The notes: a model not told the origin generated them from the letters alone. Shown: positions 17,991 through 27,602, numbered from the stretch's first letter. The stretch: DNA of 64,000 nt from Hyphococcus luteus (GCF_002943565.1 NZ_PJCH01000001.1:124001-188000); one strand, 5' to 3'. Translations and numbers: made by a program.

Positions 17991-19034
17991 ATGACAACGC
18001 CAGGACAGCAGACACTCCACAATCGTCGCTTCAATACGCCCAAAAGGCGCAGCATCAGCATGAGCGAGTTTGGTTTCGGGGCGGCGCCGCTTGGAAACTT
18101 TCGCCGGACCCTAAGCGAAGAAGAGTGCGACGCCACGCTCGCCCGCGCCTGGGAGCTTGGCGTACGCTATTTCGATACGGCGCCGCTCTACGGTTTCGGA
18201 CTTTCTGAGCTTCGCGTCGGGCGCCTGCTGCAAACCAAAAGCAGCGACGAGTATACCCTGTCATCGAAAGTCGGCAGGCTGCTCGAGCCCTGCCCGCCGG
18301 AAGAAGCCGACGGCATCATCTTTGAAAACATACCGCCCTTCAAATTCGTCTATGATTACTCATATGACGGCGTCATGCGCTCCTATGAAGAGAGCCTGCA
18401 ACGCCTTGGCGTCGACCGCATCAACATTCTTTATGTTCACGATATCGATGCATTCAACCATGGCGGCCGGAACGAAGCCATCGCGCGCGCGCGCGAACTG
18501 ATGGACGATGGCGGCTGGCGCGCGCTGAGCGAACTGCGTGACAGCGGCGCGATCGACGCTGTTGGAATCGGCGTGAATGAATGGGAGCCCTGCTCTCTTA
18601 TGCTTGAGCTTGCCGACCCGGATCTTTTTCTCCTCGCAGGCAGATATACGTTGCTGGAGCAGGAGCCGGTCGACACGCTGTTTCCGGAATGCGAAAGGCG
18701 CGGCGTCAAGATCGTCATCGGCGGCCCGTACAATTCAGGAATCCTGGTGGGACGGTCTACCTACAACTATTTCCAGGATATTCCTGACAACATCCGTCAC
18801 AAAGTCAGGGCGCTTGACGATATTTGCCGCGAACACGGCGTCGCCATGGGCGCCGCCGCTCTGCAATTCGTGCTCGCGCACCCGCTCGTCGTAAGCGTCA
18901 TCCCGGGCTCCCAGACTTTGCAGGAGCTGGAAACCAATCTCTCCTTTGTCGGCGCCGACATCCCCGACGCTTTCTGGCGGGATTTGCGTGCGGCGAATCT
19001 GATCGCCGAGAACGCTCCGACGCCAGCAAACTAA
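17991..19034 (+). CDS. aldo/keto reductase, D-threo-aldose (L-fucose) 1-dehydrogenase-like
   Basis: I prefer the ATG at 17991, preceded by AGGAAGG, over the ATG at 17976; this gives 347 residues. The TIM-barrel AKR tetrad is visible: Asp and Tyr in FDTAPLYG, Lys in SSKVG, His in LYVHDID. FDTAPLYGFGLSE and GFGAAPLGN are typical of the D-threo-aldose/L-fucose dehydrogenase and pyridoxal 4-dehydrogenase group. In this setting I infer oxidation of an aldose to its lactone with NAD(P). It is the first gene of a three-gene operon with the FAH-family and KGSA dehydrogenase genes. Confidence 0.82.
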   Translation: MTTPGQQTLHNRRFNTPKRRSISMSEFGFGAAPLGNFRRTLSEEECDATLARAWELGVRYFDTAPLYGFGLSELRVGRLLQTKSSDEYTLSSKVGRLLEPCPPEEADGIIFENIPPFKFVYDYSYDGVMRSYEESLQRLGVDRINILYVHDIDAFNHGGRNEAIARARELMDDGGWRALSELRDSGAIDAVGIGVNEWEPCSLMLELADPDLFLLAGRYTLLEQEPVDTLFPECERRGVKIVIGGPYNSGILVGRSTYNYFQDIPDNIRHKVRALDDICREHGVAMGAAALQFVLAHPLVVSVIPGSQTLQELETNLSFVGADIPDAFWRDLRAANLIAENAPTPAN

Positions 19035-19051
19035 CGGCAGGCATCCGGACA

Positions 19052-20212
19052 ATGGTGAACGGACTGGCGCCCGAGTTGTCAGCAAATACGATACTGCCTG
19101 TCGATCGATCCGACGCCGCGCTTGTCGGCCGCGTATGGATCGATGGCCCGACGCCGGGCCCGCGCATCACGGCGGTGCGCGACGACATGCTGATCGATCT
19201 TTCCGAAATTACGCCGACCATGGCCGATCTGCTCGACAGAAGCGACGCCGTTGAATGCGTAAAAACGTACAAAGGCGCGATTTTAGGCTCCATCCAATGC
19301 TTCCTTGACAAGGGCGCGCTTCTGGCGCCGTGCGACCTACAGGCTATTAAAGCGGCAGGCGTCACATTCGTAAGCAGCGCCATAGAACGGGTCATCGAAG
19401 AACAATGCCAGGGGCGAAGCGAACGCGCCGGCGAAATCCGAAACACGCTTAGAACAGCGCTCGGGAACGCATTGCAGGAAGTTGTCCCGGGATCTCTGCA
19501 AGCGCGCGACCTCAAGAAATTTCTCACCGAAAAGCAGCTCTGGTCGCAATATCTTGAAGTTGCAATCGGCCCGGATCCGGAAATATTTACAAAGGCCCAA
19601 CCGATGTCAGCTGTCGGTTGCGGCGCCGATGTCGGCGTTCACCGGCAATCACAATGGAACAACCCTGAAGCCGAGATCGTCCTGGCCATTTCGTCCGCCG
19701 GCTCAATTGTCGGAGCGAGCCTCGGCAATGACGTGAATTTGCGCGACATCGAAAGCCGCAGCGCGCTTCTTCTCGGAAAGGCTAAAGACAATAACGCTTC
19801 ATGCGCGATCGGACCTTTCATTCGACTTTTCGACAATCGCTTTCGCCTTGATGATGTCCGCTCTGCGGAAGTCCAGGTCACCATCACCGGCGCAGATGGA
19901 TTTAAGGAAACAGGCGTCAGCTCGATGGGAGATATGAGCCGCGATCCGGTCGCGTTGACGGAAGCGACGATCGGACCGTCACATCAATATCCAGACGGGC
20001 TAATGCTGTTTCTTGGCACAACCTACACGCCTGCCAGCGATAGGATCAAAAAGGGCGGCGGCTTCACGCATAAAATCGGCGACGCGGTTCGCATCGAAAG
20101 TCCGAAACTTGGCGCGCTGGAAAACCGGGTCACCACCAGCGATCTTGCGCCGCCATGGCGTTACGGCGTGCGCGAACTAATGCGTTCTCTCGCGGCAAGA
20201 CGCCTTCTTTAG
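19052..20212 (+). CDS. FAH-family protein, 2-keto-3-deoxy-pentonate dehydratase-like
   Basis: The ATG at 19052 lies 17 bp after the reductase stop, giving 386 residues; a longer frame overlapping the reductase has no family features. The protein resembles the fumarylacetoacetate-hydrolase-fold dehydratases that turn 2-keto-3-deoxy-xylonate/arabinonate into 2-oxoglutarate semialdehyde (XylX/AraD type). Segments seen are LVGRVWIDG, ITPTMADLLDR, VGCGADVGVH and a C-terminal IESPKLGALENRV. It is directly followed by the matching semialdehyde dehydrogenase, which supports a Weimberg-type pathway. The 2,4-diketo acid hydrolase of the L-fucose route is an alternative. Confidence 0.78.
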   Translation: MVNGLAPELSANTILPVDRSDAALVGRVWIDGPTPGPRITAVRDDMLIDLSEITPTMADLLDRSDAVECVKTYKGAILGSIQCFLDKGALLAPCDLQAIKAAGVTFVSSAIERVIEEQCQGRSERAGEIRNTLRTALGNALQEVVPGSLQARDLKKFLTEKQLWSQYLEVAIGPDPEIFTKAQPMSAVGCGADVGVHRQSQWNNPEAEIVLAISSAGSIVGASLGNDVNLRDIESRSALLLGKAKDNNASCAIGPFIRLFDNRFRLDDVRSAEVQVTITGADGFKETGVSSMGDMSRDPVALTEATIGPSHQYPDGLMLFLGTTYTPASDRIKKGGGFTHKIGDAVRIESPKLGALENRVTTSDLAPPWRYGVRELMRSLAARRLL

Positions 20213-20297
20213 GGACGCTGAGGGCAGCGGCGAGCCCTCGCAGTCCAAAGAAAAATGGTCCATACGAATCCGAGACGTGCAACTAAAGGAATAAAAC

Positions 20298-21872
20298 ATG
20301 ACCGAGCTTACCGGCGAACATTTTATCGGCGCGAAGCGGCGAAAATCTGCAGACAAGTTTTACGCCGCCAATCCCGCGCTGAATGAAGCAATAGAACCGG
20401 CCATTTCTCAAGCTACGGCGGACGATGTTGAATGCGCCGCCATGGCCGCTGCGGACGCGGCGGAAGCTTATGAACGTATTGGCGCAGACCGGCGCGCGCA
20501 GTTTCTAGATGCGATCAGCGAACATATTCTCGGTCTGGGCGAAACGTTGTTGCAGCGCGCTCATGAAGAAACGGGCCTGCCGCTTGCGCGGCTCGAGGGC
20601 GAACGCGGCCGCACTGTCGGCCAGTTGAAACTCATGGCCGCCGAAGCGCGTGACGGCGTCTGGATGTCGCTTCGCGTCGATCCGGCACTGCCTGACCGCA
20701 AGCCGGCGCCGCGCTCTGATCTGCGCATGCGAAAAAAGGCGCTCGGGCCCGTCGCCATTTTCGGCGCGAGCAACTTTCCGCTGGCGTTTTCCGTCGCCGG
20801 CGGCGACGCGGCGTCTGCGCTCGCCGCAGGCTGTCCGATTGTCGTGAAAGCGCACCCCGCCCATCCGGGCGTATCGGAACTTATTGCAACGGCAATCATT
20901 CGGGCGGCGGAAGAAACCGGCATGCCGGAGGGCGTCTTTTCACTACTGCAAGGAAACACCCATGAAGCCGGCCAGGCTCTCGTCGCCGATCCGCGGATCA
21001 AGGCCGTCGGCTTCACCGGATCGCGGCAAGGCGGTCTGGCGCTCATGAAAATCGCCGCCGCCCGCGAAACGCCGATCCCGGTTTATGCAGAAATGAGCGC
21101 CATCAACCCGGTGATATTGCTCCCCGGGGCGCTCAAGGAGCGTGCGCCTGACCTGGGACAAGCATTCGTTGCGTCCCTCACCCTTGGCGCCGGCCAGTTC
21201 TGCACCAATCCGGGCCTAGTCATTGCGCTCGCCGGGCCAGAACTCGATGCGTTCGCCGCCGCCGCCGAAGCCGCCATTGACGAAACAGCGCAGCAGGTCA
21301 TGCTGACATCGAGCATTTGCGAAAGCTACAAGAGCGGCGTTGAGGCGCTGACGAGTCAAGACGGGATCGCCGCACACCTGCCTGCGCCCGCGTCTGCGCG
21401 AAATTGCTGCGCGCCGGCGCTGTTCAGGACCACCGCCGCGCGCTTCGCCGGCAATCACGCGTTGCAAAAGGAGGTATTCGGCCCCGCCTCTGTTATCGTA
21501 GCGTGCGAAACGCATGAGGAAATAGCGGCGCTCCTGACGAAACTCGAAGGGCAGCTCACGATCAGCATTCATTGCACGGAGGATGACGCCTCCCGCGCGG
21601 CCGCTCTGTTGCCGCTCATGGAAGAAAAGGCGGGGCGGATCGTCGCCAATGGCTGGCCGACCGGCGTCGAAGTCTGCCACGCCATGGTGCATGGCGGGCC
21701 CTTTCCAGCGACATCCGACGGCCGGACAACGTCGGTCGGCACGCTTTCAATAGAACGCTTCGTGCGCCCCATTTGCTATCAGGATTTTCCCGCCCAGCTT
21801 CTTCCGCCGGTTTTGCGCGACGACATGTTGCCCGCCGCGCCGCACCGGCATGACGGGAAGTGGCGCTTCTGA
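20298..21872 (+). CDS. 2-oxoglutarate semialdehyde dehydrogenase-like aldehyde dehydrogenase (NADP+)
   Basis: The 524-residue aldehyde dehydrogenase is of the 2-oxoglutarate-semialdehyde type. It has FGASNFPLAFS in the cofactor domain, FTGSRQGG, general base Glu in YAEMSAINP, catalytic Cys in GAGQFCTNPG, and the long C-terminal tail with RTTSVGTLSIERFVRP. It should oxidise 2-oxoglutarate semialdehyde to 2-oxoglutarate, feeding the TCA cycle, and pairs with the FAH-family gene 85 bp upstream (XylX-XylA arrangement). It is convergent with the second aldehyde dehydrogenase gene. Confidence 0.83.
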   Translation: MTELTGEHFIGAKRRKSADKFYAANPALNEAIEPAISQATADDVECAAMAAADAAEAYERIGADRRAQFLDAISEHILGLGETLLQRAHEETGLPLARLEGERGRTVGQLKLMAAEARDGVWMSLRVDPALPDRKPAPRSDLRMRKKALGPVAIFGASNFPLAFSVAGGDAASALAAGCPIVVKAHPAHPGVSELIATAIIRAAEETGMPEGVFSLLQGNTHEAGQALVADPRIKAVGFTGSRQGGLALMKIAAARETPIPVYAEMSAINPVILLPGALKERAPDLGQAFVASLTLGAGQFCTNPGLVIALAGPELDAFAAAAEAAIDETAQQVMLTSSICESYKSGVEALTSQDGIAAHLPAPASARNCCAPALFRTTAARFAGNHALQKEVFGPASVIVACETHEEIAALLTKLEGQLTISIHCTEDDASRAAALLPLMEEKAGRIVANGWPTGVEVCHAMVHGGPFPATSDGRTTSVGTLSIERFVRPICYQDFPAQLLPPVLRDDMLPAAPHRHDGKWRF

Positions 21873-21926
21873 CCGAAAGTTGAAGGAGACGGCGGCGCAT
21901 TGTCTCCCGTGCGCCGCCGGCAAAGT

Positions 21927-23357
21927 CTAGGATGCGGGCGCCGTCCGATTTGTCACAATCGTCTTTGCATTTGTGTATTCGGCGAGCCCGTGAAGTGAAT
22001 TTTCGATCCCGATTCCTGACTGTTTGTGGCCGCCAAACGCGACATGCGGCGAAAATGTGTGGATCTCATTGATCCAAACGGTGCCGGCTTCAATTTGGTC
22101 AGCGATCTTTCTCGCGCCGTCGGCGTCGGCGCTCCAGACGGATGCGGCGAGCCCGTATTCCGTATCATTCGCCCGCCGCACGACATCGTCGAGGTCGGAG
22201 AATTTCAGCAGCGGCAGGACGGGGCCGAAGGCTTCTTCCGTTACGACCCGGCTGTCCTCGGGAGGATTGTCGACGATCGTCACCGGAACGAAATATCCCG
22301 TTCCTTCTTCGATTTCGCCGCCGAGCAAAAAGCGATGATTGTTCTTCTTACTGTCGGCGAGAAGGTCTTTGAGTTTTTCGAACTGCATCGCATTCTGGAT
22401 CGGCCCGAGATCGGTGCCTTGCTGAAGGCCGTCCCCGACCTTGACCGTCCTGGCGTACTCCACCAGCGCCTTGGCGAGATCGTCGTAAATCGCTTCATGG
22501 ATGTAGAGGCGCTTGGCCGCCACGCAAAACTGCGCGCTGTTCTGAAACGCGGCCCAGAAGAGTTCTTTGGCGGTCGCCTCCACATCCACATCCGGCATGA
22601 CGATCGCCGGATCGTTGCCGCCGAGCTCTAAAGTGATCCGCTTCAGATTGCCCGACGCAGACGCCATGATTTTCCGTCCCGTCGCCGTCGACCCGGTAAA
22701 ACTTATCTTCCGGATGTCGGGACTGTGCGTCATCCATTCGCCGACTTCATTGCCGCCGGAAATGACATTCAGCACGCCTTTCGGCAGAACGCCGCGCGTC
22801 AGCTCGCCGAATTTAAGCGTGCAGAGCGGCGTAAAGGGCGACGGTTTCAGGACAATCGCGTTGCCGGCGACGAGCGCCGGCGCTGCCTTCCACACGGCGA
22901 GCAGCAGCGGAAAATTCCACGGCGTGATGCCGCCCACGACGCCGAGCGGCGTGCGTGTCGTTTCAACGGTCCGGTTCTCGCTTTCTTCAGCGACTTCCGT
23001 TTCCAAGGCCTGCTTGGCGATTTCGCGGCACCAGGCGATCGAACCGCCGATTTCCCATTCCGCGCCGGCGCGCGCCTTGCCTTGCTCCATGGTCAGCAGG
23101 CGCATGAAGTCTTCGGCGTTTTCCTCAATCAAGTCGCCGAGTTTCGAAACGAGCGCTTGACGCTCGCGCCACGGCCTTGCGCGCCATGCGGGATAGGCGC
23201 GTTTTGCGCTGGCGACAGCGTCTTCGAATATCGCCTTGTCTGCACTTGGCACGGCGGCGATCGCCGTTTCAGTTGCAGGGTTTATGGCGTTGAACGTATT
23301 TTCAGCCGTTACGCCCTCTCCATCGATGGTCATCGTATAATCTGCAAAAAAATCCAT
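21927..23357 (-). CDS. NAD(P)-dependent aldehyde dehydrogenase, succinate-semialdehyde/lactaldehyde type
   Basis: I chose the ATG at 23357, with GGAGGAAG upstream, over the in-frame start at 23378; this gives 476 residues. Features are the ITPWNFPLLLAVWK cofactor motif, FTGSTATGRKI, general base Glu in LELGGND, catalytic Cys in NSAQFCVAAKR, EEAFGPVLP and a C-terminal GGHKQSGIG. Relatives oxidise succinate semialdehyde, betaine aldehyde or lactaldehyde. Lactaldehyde, the aldehyde half from aldolase cleavage of a 6-deoxy sugar acid, fits the context. It is probably co-transcribed with the MFS gene upstream on the minus strand. Confidence 0.82.
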   Translation of the reverse strand: MDFFADYTMTIDGEGVTAENTFNAINPATETAIAAVPSADKAIFEDAVASAKRAYPAWRARPWRERQALVSKLGDLIEENAEDFMRLLTMEQGKARAGAEWEIGGSIAWCREIAKQALETEVAEESENRTVETTRTPLGVVGGITPWNFPLLLAVWKAAPALVAGNAIVLKPSPFTPLCTLKFGELTRGVLPKGVLNVISGGNEVGEWMTHSPDIRKISFTGSTATGRKIMASASGNLKRITLELGGNDPAIVMPDVDVEATAKELFWAAFQNSAQFCVAAKRLYIHEAIYDDLAKALVEYARTVKVGDGLQQGTDLGPIQNAMQFEKLKDLLADSKKNNHRFLLGGEIEEGTGYFVPVTIVDNPPEDSRVVTEEAFGPVLPLLKFSDLDDVVRRANDTEYGLAASVWSADADGARKIADQIEAGTVWINEIHTFSPHVAFGGHKQSGIGIENSLHGLAEYTNAKTIVTNRTAPAS

Positions 23358-23433
23358 GCCGTCTTCCTCCGCTTCCAAAGCCTTGTGACGCGATCTTATG
23401 ATCGCCGCCGAATTCGCGCCTTTTTTTCAGGCG

Positions 23434-24753
23434 TCATTCAAACACCCGCCGCGCAACGCCGTATCTGAGCCATACGAAAAGGGACAAAGCCCCTACGGCC
23501 GCCGAACTGACGAAACCCGCCGAATAGCTTCCGGTCAGATCGATGCTCCATCCGATAAGCGGGATGGCGACAATGCCCGGAAAATTGCCAAGCGCATTTG
23601 CAAAGCCGCCAATGACCCCGCGGCGGCGCAACGCCATGTCGAGCATCGCAGCATCGGCGCCGGAAAAACAAAATGCGAGAAAGCCTGTCGCGGCGCAGGT
23701 GCACAACGCCGCCTGCAAGGGCGACGCCGCCAATGGCGCCAGAAGAAGGAAAACAATTCCGCCGCCGATGCCGACCGCCTGCATCGCCTTGCGCACAAAA
23801 GTCGGATCCATTCCGGATGTCAGCATCCTGTCCGCGCGCATGGCGCTTATATGAAGCATCAACGTCATGGATAGCCATGGCAACGCCGACAACATGGCTG
23901 ATGCTGCAATTTCCGTATTTTGCACCGCGCTGTAATAGCTGGGCAGCCAGGCGATGAAGACATAGACAATCCAGTTGAGCCCGAACTTCGCCGCCGCAGC
24001 CGCCCAAAGCGCCGGATGAGACAGCATGCGGAGGACCGGCAAGGTCGCCCCGTCCCCCGCCGGCTTCGCACCCGCACGGTCCGCGACTGCGCCCTCTCCG
24101 CTTTTGCCCGCAATGCAAATCCAGAAAAAGACCCAGACAAGACCGATGGCGCCGAACGCATGGAAAACCGCCGGCCAGCCAAACTGGTCGTCCAGCACGC
24201 CGCTAAGAGCGAGACCTCCCGGCGCGCCGAGCGTCGCGCCGCTTGCAACAATTGCGATCAGGCGCGCTCTTTCATTCGGAGCCGCCCATGCGCCGACAAG
24301 GCTATATGTGGCGGGAATAACAAGTCCTTCAAATGCGCCGAGCGTTATGCGCAGCGCGACCAGCGTCCCTAACGAATGAGTCGCCGCCGCGGGCGTCGCC
24401 AAAGTTGCAAAAGAAAAACCCAGTACGCCGAGACCGACGGCGCGCACTGCCCCGATCCGCAGCGCAATAACGCCGCCCGCCAATTGGGAGGCGATATAGC
24501 CGACAAAAACCGAGGCCATGACCCAGCCTTTCGTGGCCTCTGCCCATCCGAATTGCGCCTGCATGGAGACAGCGGCGACGGAAAGATTGACCCGGTCGCA
24601 ATAGCTGAGGAACCAGGCGGCCGCGAGCATCAGCACCAGTATTTTTCCCGGCGCCGCAACTGCCGGCGCCGATGCGACGCCGGCCGAATAACGGGCGGCG
24701 CCTTCAGGACGGCTGCACGGTGTTGATTTGGCTGCAGGGCCGATCATAGGCAT
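23434..24753 (-). CDS. MFS transporter, anion:cation symporter (sugar acid) type
   Basis: I chose the ATG at 24753, since the only farther start is a TTG at 24786. The protein has 439 residues and 12 predicted membrane segments. LSYCDRVNLSVAAVSM in TM1 is the hallmark of the ACS family that takes up hexuronates, galactonate and other organic anions. Operator e lies 56 bp upstream on the minus strand. The gene precedes the aldehyde dehydrogenase gene in the same direction. It probably imports the island's acid substrate or intermediate across the inner membrane. Confidence 0.82.
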   Translation of the reverse strand: MPMIGPAAKSTPCSRPEGAARYSAGVASAPAVAAPGKILVLMLAAAWFLSYCDRVNLSVAAVSMQAQFGWAEATKGWVMASVFVGYIASQLAGGVIALRIGAVRAVGLGVLGFSFATLATPAAATHSLGTLVALRITLGAFEGLVIPATYSLVGAWAAPNERARLIAIVASGATLGAPGGLALSGVLDDQFGWPAVFHAFGAIGLVWVFFWICIAGKSGEGAVADRAGAKPAGDGATLPVLRMLSHPALWAAAAAKFGLNWIVYVFIAWLPSYYSAVQNTEIAASAMLSALPWLSMTLMLHISAMRADRMLTSGMDPTFVRKAMQAVGIGGGIVFLLLAPLAASPLQAALCTCAATGFLAFCFSGADAAMLDMALRRRGVIGGFANALGNFPGIVAIPLIGWSIDLTGSYSAGFVSSAAVGALSLFVWLRYGVARRVFE

Positions 24754-24808
24754 GTTAATGAGCCGAAAAATGGGCTGTTTTCCCAATCTTGTTTCAGATT
24801 TCGCTTTA

Positions 24809-24820
24809 TTAACATGTTAG
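24809..24820. promoter_or_regulatory. operator e (TTAACATGTTAG) ahead of the MFS/aldehyde dehydrogenase unit
   Basis: This site matches 11 of 12 positions, with the core TAACATGTTA perfectly palindromic. It lies between the two MFS genes and upstream of the minus-strand one at 24753. Confidence 0.7.
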
Positions 24821-24872
24821 TTAATGGGGCGCAATTCACATTCCGATCCCGGCGGCCGTCTAATGGGCCCGC

Positions 24873-26333
24873 TCAGCCGGAAACAACCCTGTCGGCCCGT
24901 TCCTCGCGCACGCGCAGCAGCAACGCCGCGCCCGCCAGCAAAAGAACGATGACGGATGAAAACCCGGCCTGCTGGTTGTGAGAAACGCCGGTCGCAAGCG
25001 TGACAAGCCCATGACCCAAAAATGCGGTCGCTGTGCCCGAAAGCGCATATAAGCCAAAAAACTGGCTCATCATGCTCACCGGCGAAAGCTTCACCATCAT
25101 CGTCCGGCTGGCGCAAAACGCTATCGTCACGGTCACGGCCAGCGCCATATAGTTTGCAATAAACAACAGTTCCGGAAGCGTTTGGAAATAGGGGAACCGC
25201 CACAGCGGGCGGAAGGGCTCGACACTGAAGAAGAAAAAGACGTGTTCGGGCGTCATGGATACGGCGCCCAGCATGAACAGGCAGCTCAACAAGATGGAAA
25301 TAAGAATCGCACACTTCGAGCCTATCGCTTTATCAAGCCAGCCGCCAATGAATCCGCCGCCAATGGAAAACGGGGAAAGAATAATGGAAAAGAAGATGAG
25401 CGCTGTCAGATCCCATTTGAAAACACCGGCGGCAATGATGCCGCTATAGGCCAGGATCGCGACTTGTCCGTCATTATACAGCATCCGGGCGATAAGATAG
25501 AGACCGACATTGGAAAGCTTTTTCGCCGCTCTGATCGTCGCCGCGAGCTGCGCGAGCCCCTCTTTAATCGCCTGGCGGGGGCCGGCGCCCGTTGCTGGAA
25601 CGTCATAGGTCCACAACAATATCGGCAGGGTGAAAAGCGCAATCCATATTCCGGAAACGGGCCCGACGATCCTGCTATGCTCGAAGGTCAAAGGGTCTAT
25701 GCCCAAAACCGGCTTGTCGGGCAGGAAGGGAAGGTCCATCCCGCCGCTGGCCGGAAGCGCAACGCCGAACAACACCAGAACCATCGCGAGAAAATTGCCG
25801 ATATTGCCGGCCGCAACGCCATATCCCGAAAGCCAGCCGACATCTCGCGTTCGCGCGATCGCAGGCAGCATCGAATTGTGAAACACTTGCGAATATTCGA
25901 ATGAAATCGTCAGAATAGCCGCAATGACCGCAATCGCCGCTATGGATAGGCCGCCTTTCGCGCCCGGCATGGCGAACCAAAGCGAACAACAGCCGGCGGT
26001 CATGATCGCGACAATTGCAATGAGCCAGAGCTTTCGCCGCCCCATCCTGTCGGCGATAGCGCCCAACACCGGCGCGGAAACCCCAATGCAAAGGCCGGCG
26101 ACCGTGTTTGCAAGGCCCCATATCTCCTGCCCGCGCACCGGGTCGCCAACGACGGTATTGGCGAAGTAAGGCGCAAAGACAAATACGACGACAAGGCCGA
26201 TATAAGGCGTGCGGGCAAACTCGAACATGCCCCAGGCATATTGGCCGCGCCGGTCATCATGAGGGTTCACATTTGCTGACGAATGCCGCACAGCGGCGCC
26301 ATCGGGCGCGTCAGCCAGATCGGGCGCGTTCAT
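24873..26333 (-). CDS. MFS transporter, UMF1/Atg22-like family
   Basis: The 486-residue polytopic membrane protein has about 12 segments and opens with QYAWGMFEFARTPYIGLVVVFVFAPYF, typical of the UMF1 (vacuole effluxer Atg22-like) branch of the MFS. The MFS loop signature DRMGRRKLW follows TM2. The substrate is unknown. It lies 62 bp downstream of the SMP-30 gene on the same strand and is probably transcribed from the promoter controlled by operators f and g. Two different MFS types in one island suggest separate substrates, such as a free sugar and an acid, or import and export. Confidence 0.78.
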   Translation of the reverse strand: MNAPDLADAPDGAAVRHSSANVNPHDDRRGQYAWGMFEFARTPYIGLVVVFVFAPYFANTVVGDPVRGQEIWGLANTVAGLCIGVSAPVLGAIADRMGRRKLWLIAIVAIMTAGCCSLWFAMPGAKGGLSIAAIAVIAAILTISFEYSQVFHNSMLPAIARTRDVGWLSGYGVAAGNIGNFLAMVLVLFGVALPASGGMDLPFLPDKPVLGIDPLTFEHSRIVGPVSGIWIALFTLPILLWTYDVPATGAGPRQAIKEGLAQLAATIRAAKKLSNVGLYLIARMLYNDGQVAILAYSGIIAAGVFKWDLTALIFFSIILSPFSIGGGFIGGWLDKAIGSKCAILISILLSCLFMLGAVSMTPEHVFFFFSVEPFRPLWRFPYFQTLPELLFIANYMALAVTVTIAFCASRTMMVKLSPVSMMSQFFGLYALSGTATAFLGHGLVTLATGVSHNQQAGFSSVIVLLLAGAALLLRVREERADRVVSG

Positions 26334-26395
26334 TTGGCGCGCCGCCGCTCGATCCGCTTAGGCACATTGATACTCCTCGCAGATCGCGTCACGCA

Positions 26396-27268
26396 TCAGG
26401 AATAAAGAGGCAATCCGCCGGCCGGCGCGTCAAGAAGCTGCACCGTCCCCGTCTCCACCTCTGTGACAAACCATTTTTTCCGCCCAGGACCATATGCAAG
26501 GTTGGTCGGCATGCTGCCCTGCACCTTCAATCTGGATGCAACCGCGCCGCTCTTGTCCACGACCGCGACAACGCCTTCTCCAAAAACGCAGGCATAGAGC
26601 GAGCCGTCAGCGGCGAATTTCATTCCGTCCGGACCTTTGAATTCTTCCGGGTTGAAATGCTCAATGACATTGGCGAATGTTTCGCGCTCGCCGACAACCC
26701 GGCCGTTCTCGCATTTATATCGATAGACGGCGCCTGTCAGCGTTTCGTTGACATAGAGGTCTCCGGCGGCGTCTATTGCGACGCCGTTGGTGAACTGAAT
26801 GCCTTTATCGACAAGTTCGACCGCGCCGGTTTTTACATCAACACGGTATACGCGGCCGTCATAATCGAGATTGCGGTACTCCGGATTGAGCTCTCCATTC
26901 GGCGCCGCCTCCTCAATCTCGATGCCGGAATCTGTAAGATACAGATCGCCATGCGGACCGAAAGCGAGATCGTTCAGAAATGTAAATCGCTTTCCGTCGC
27001 ACGCTGTGGCGACGACCTCGCATTCGCCGGCAAGCGTGATCCTGAGCAGCGCCTTTTGATGCGTTTCAGCGACCCAGATATTGCCTTCGCGGTCCATCGC
27101 AAGGCCGTTGGGACGTCCGGTTTTCGCAATGACGCGCCTGGATGTTCCGTCAGCGGATATATGCGTGATGCAGCCGGTGTCGGGAGACATCTCCACGATA
27201 AGAAGGCTGCCGTCCCCAAGGACGACAGGACCTTCGGGAAACTCAACCTTGTCAGCAAAAATGGCCAT
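26396..27268 (-). CDS. SMP-30/gluconolactonase/LRE-like family protein
   Basis: The ATG at 27268 (MAIFADKVEFPEGP) follows a GGAGACGG element, giving 290 residues; the frame continues upstream to 27373 but that would leave operator f nearly touching the start codon. This is a six-bladed beta-propeller lactonase. The metal ligand Glu is in FPEGP, Asn in GRPNGLAMD and LNDLAFG, and Asp-Gly in FKGPDGMKFA. It should hydrolyse the sugar lactone made by the aldo/keto reductase to the open acid. It is cytoplasmic, with no signal peptide. Confidence 0.82.
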   Translation of the reverse strand: MAIFADKVEFPEGPVVLGDGSLLIVEMSPDTGCITHISADGTSRRVIAKTGRPNGLAMDREGNIWVAETHQKALLRITLAGECEVVATACDGKRFTFLNDLAFGPHGDLYLTDSGIEIEEAAPNGELNPEYRNLDYDGRVYRVDVKTGAVELVDKGIQFTNGVAIDAAGDLYVNETLTGAVYRYKCENGRVVGERETFANVIEHFNPEEFKGPDGMKFAADGSLYACVFGEGVVAVVDKSGAVASRLKVQGSMPTNLAYGPGRKKWFVTEVETGTVQLLDAPAGGLPLYS

Positions 27269-27382
27269 TTGCGCCCATCCGTCTCCATCCCAAGCCGAGC
27301 TCGGCGCTCGCCGTTTTTTGCGCGATGCGCTGTTCTTTATGCGTTGAAAACAGGCTGTTGACGTCTTCAACACAAATCCACA

Positions 27383-27394
27383 CTAACATTTTAG
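27383..27394. promoter_or_regulatory. operator f (CTAACATTTTAG) ahead of the SMP-30/MFS unit
   Basis: This site matches 11 of 12 positions. It is located 115 bp before the SMP-30 start, in the divergent SMP-30/gntR intergenic region that also holds operators g and h. Confidence 0.65.
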
Positions 27395-27458
27395 ATTGAC
27401 CGCATCAAGCCCGCATTGGCTGAAAATAAGCTAATGACAGGGTCATGCTGCAGCTCTG

Positions 27459-27470
27459 TTAAAATGTTAG
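27459..27470. promoter_or_regulatory. operator g (TTAAAATGTTAG) in the SMP-30/gntR divergent region
   Basis: This site matches 10 of 12 positions, with an exact ATGTTAG half. It is 76 bp centre-to-centre from operator f. It could serve either direction. Confidence 0.6.
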
Positions 27471-27602
27471 ATTGCCGCACAAACCGAGACGTGGCAGATT
27501 AGGCGACCGCGCCCAAATCGCCCCCGAAATTCCGCCGCCGCTCCCGCAAGCTTTCAGGCCGGCCCGCACCATTTTGATCAAATTGGTTTTTGACGGCCCT
27601 TG

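Noticed and set aside
24751-24757. CATGTTA half-site overlapping the MFS start codon
   Set aside because: Only one half matches; it may be a weak accessory site next to operator e but is not supported alone.
26108-27361. A 417-codon plus-strand open frame opposite the MFS and SMP-30 genes
   Set aside because: It spans two genes on the other strand and their gap, and has no protein-like motifs.
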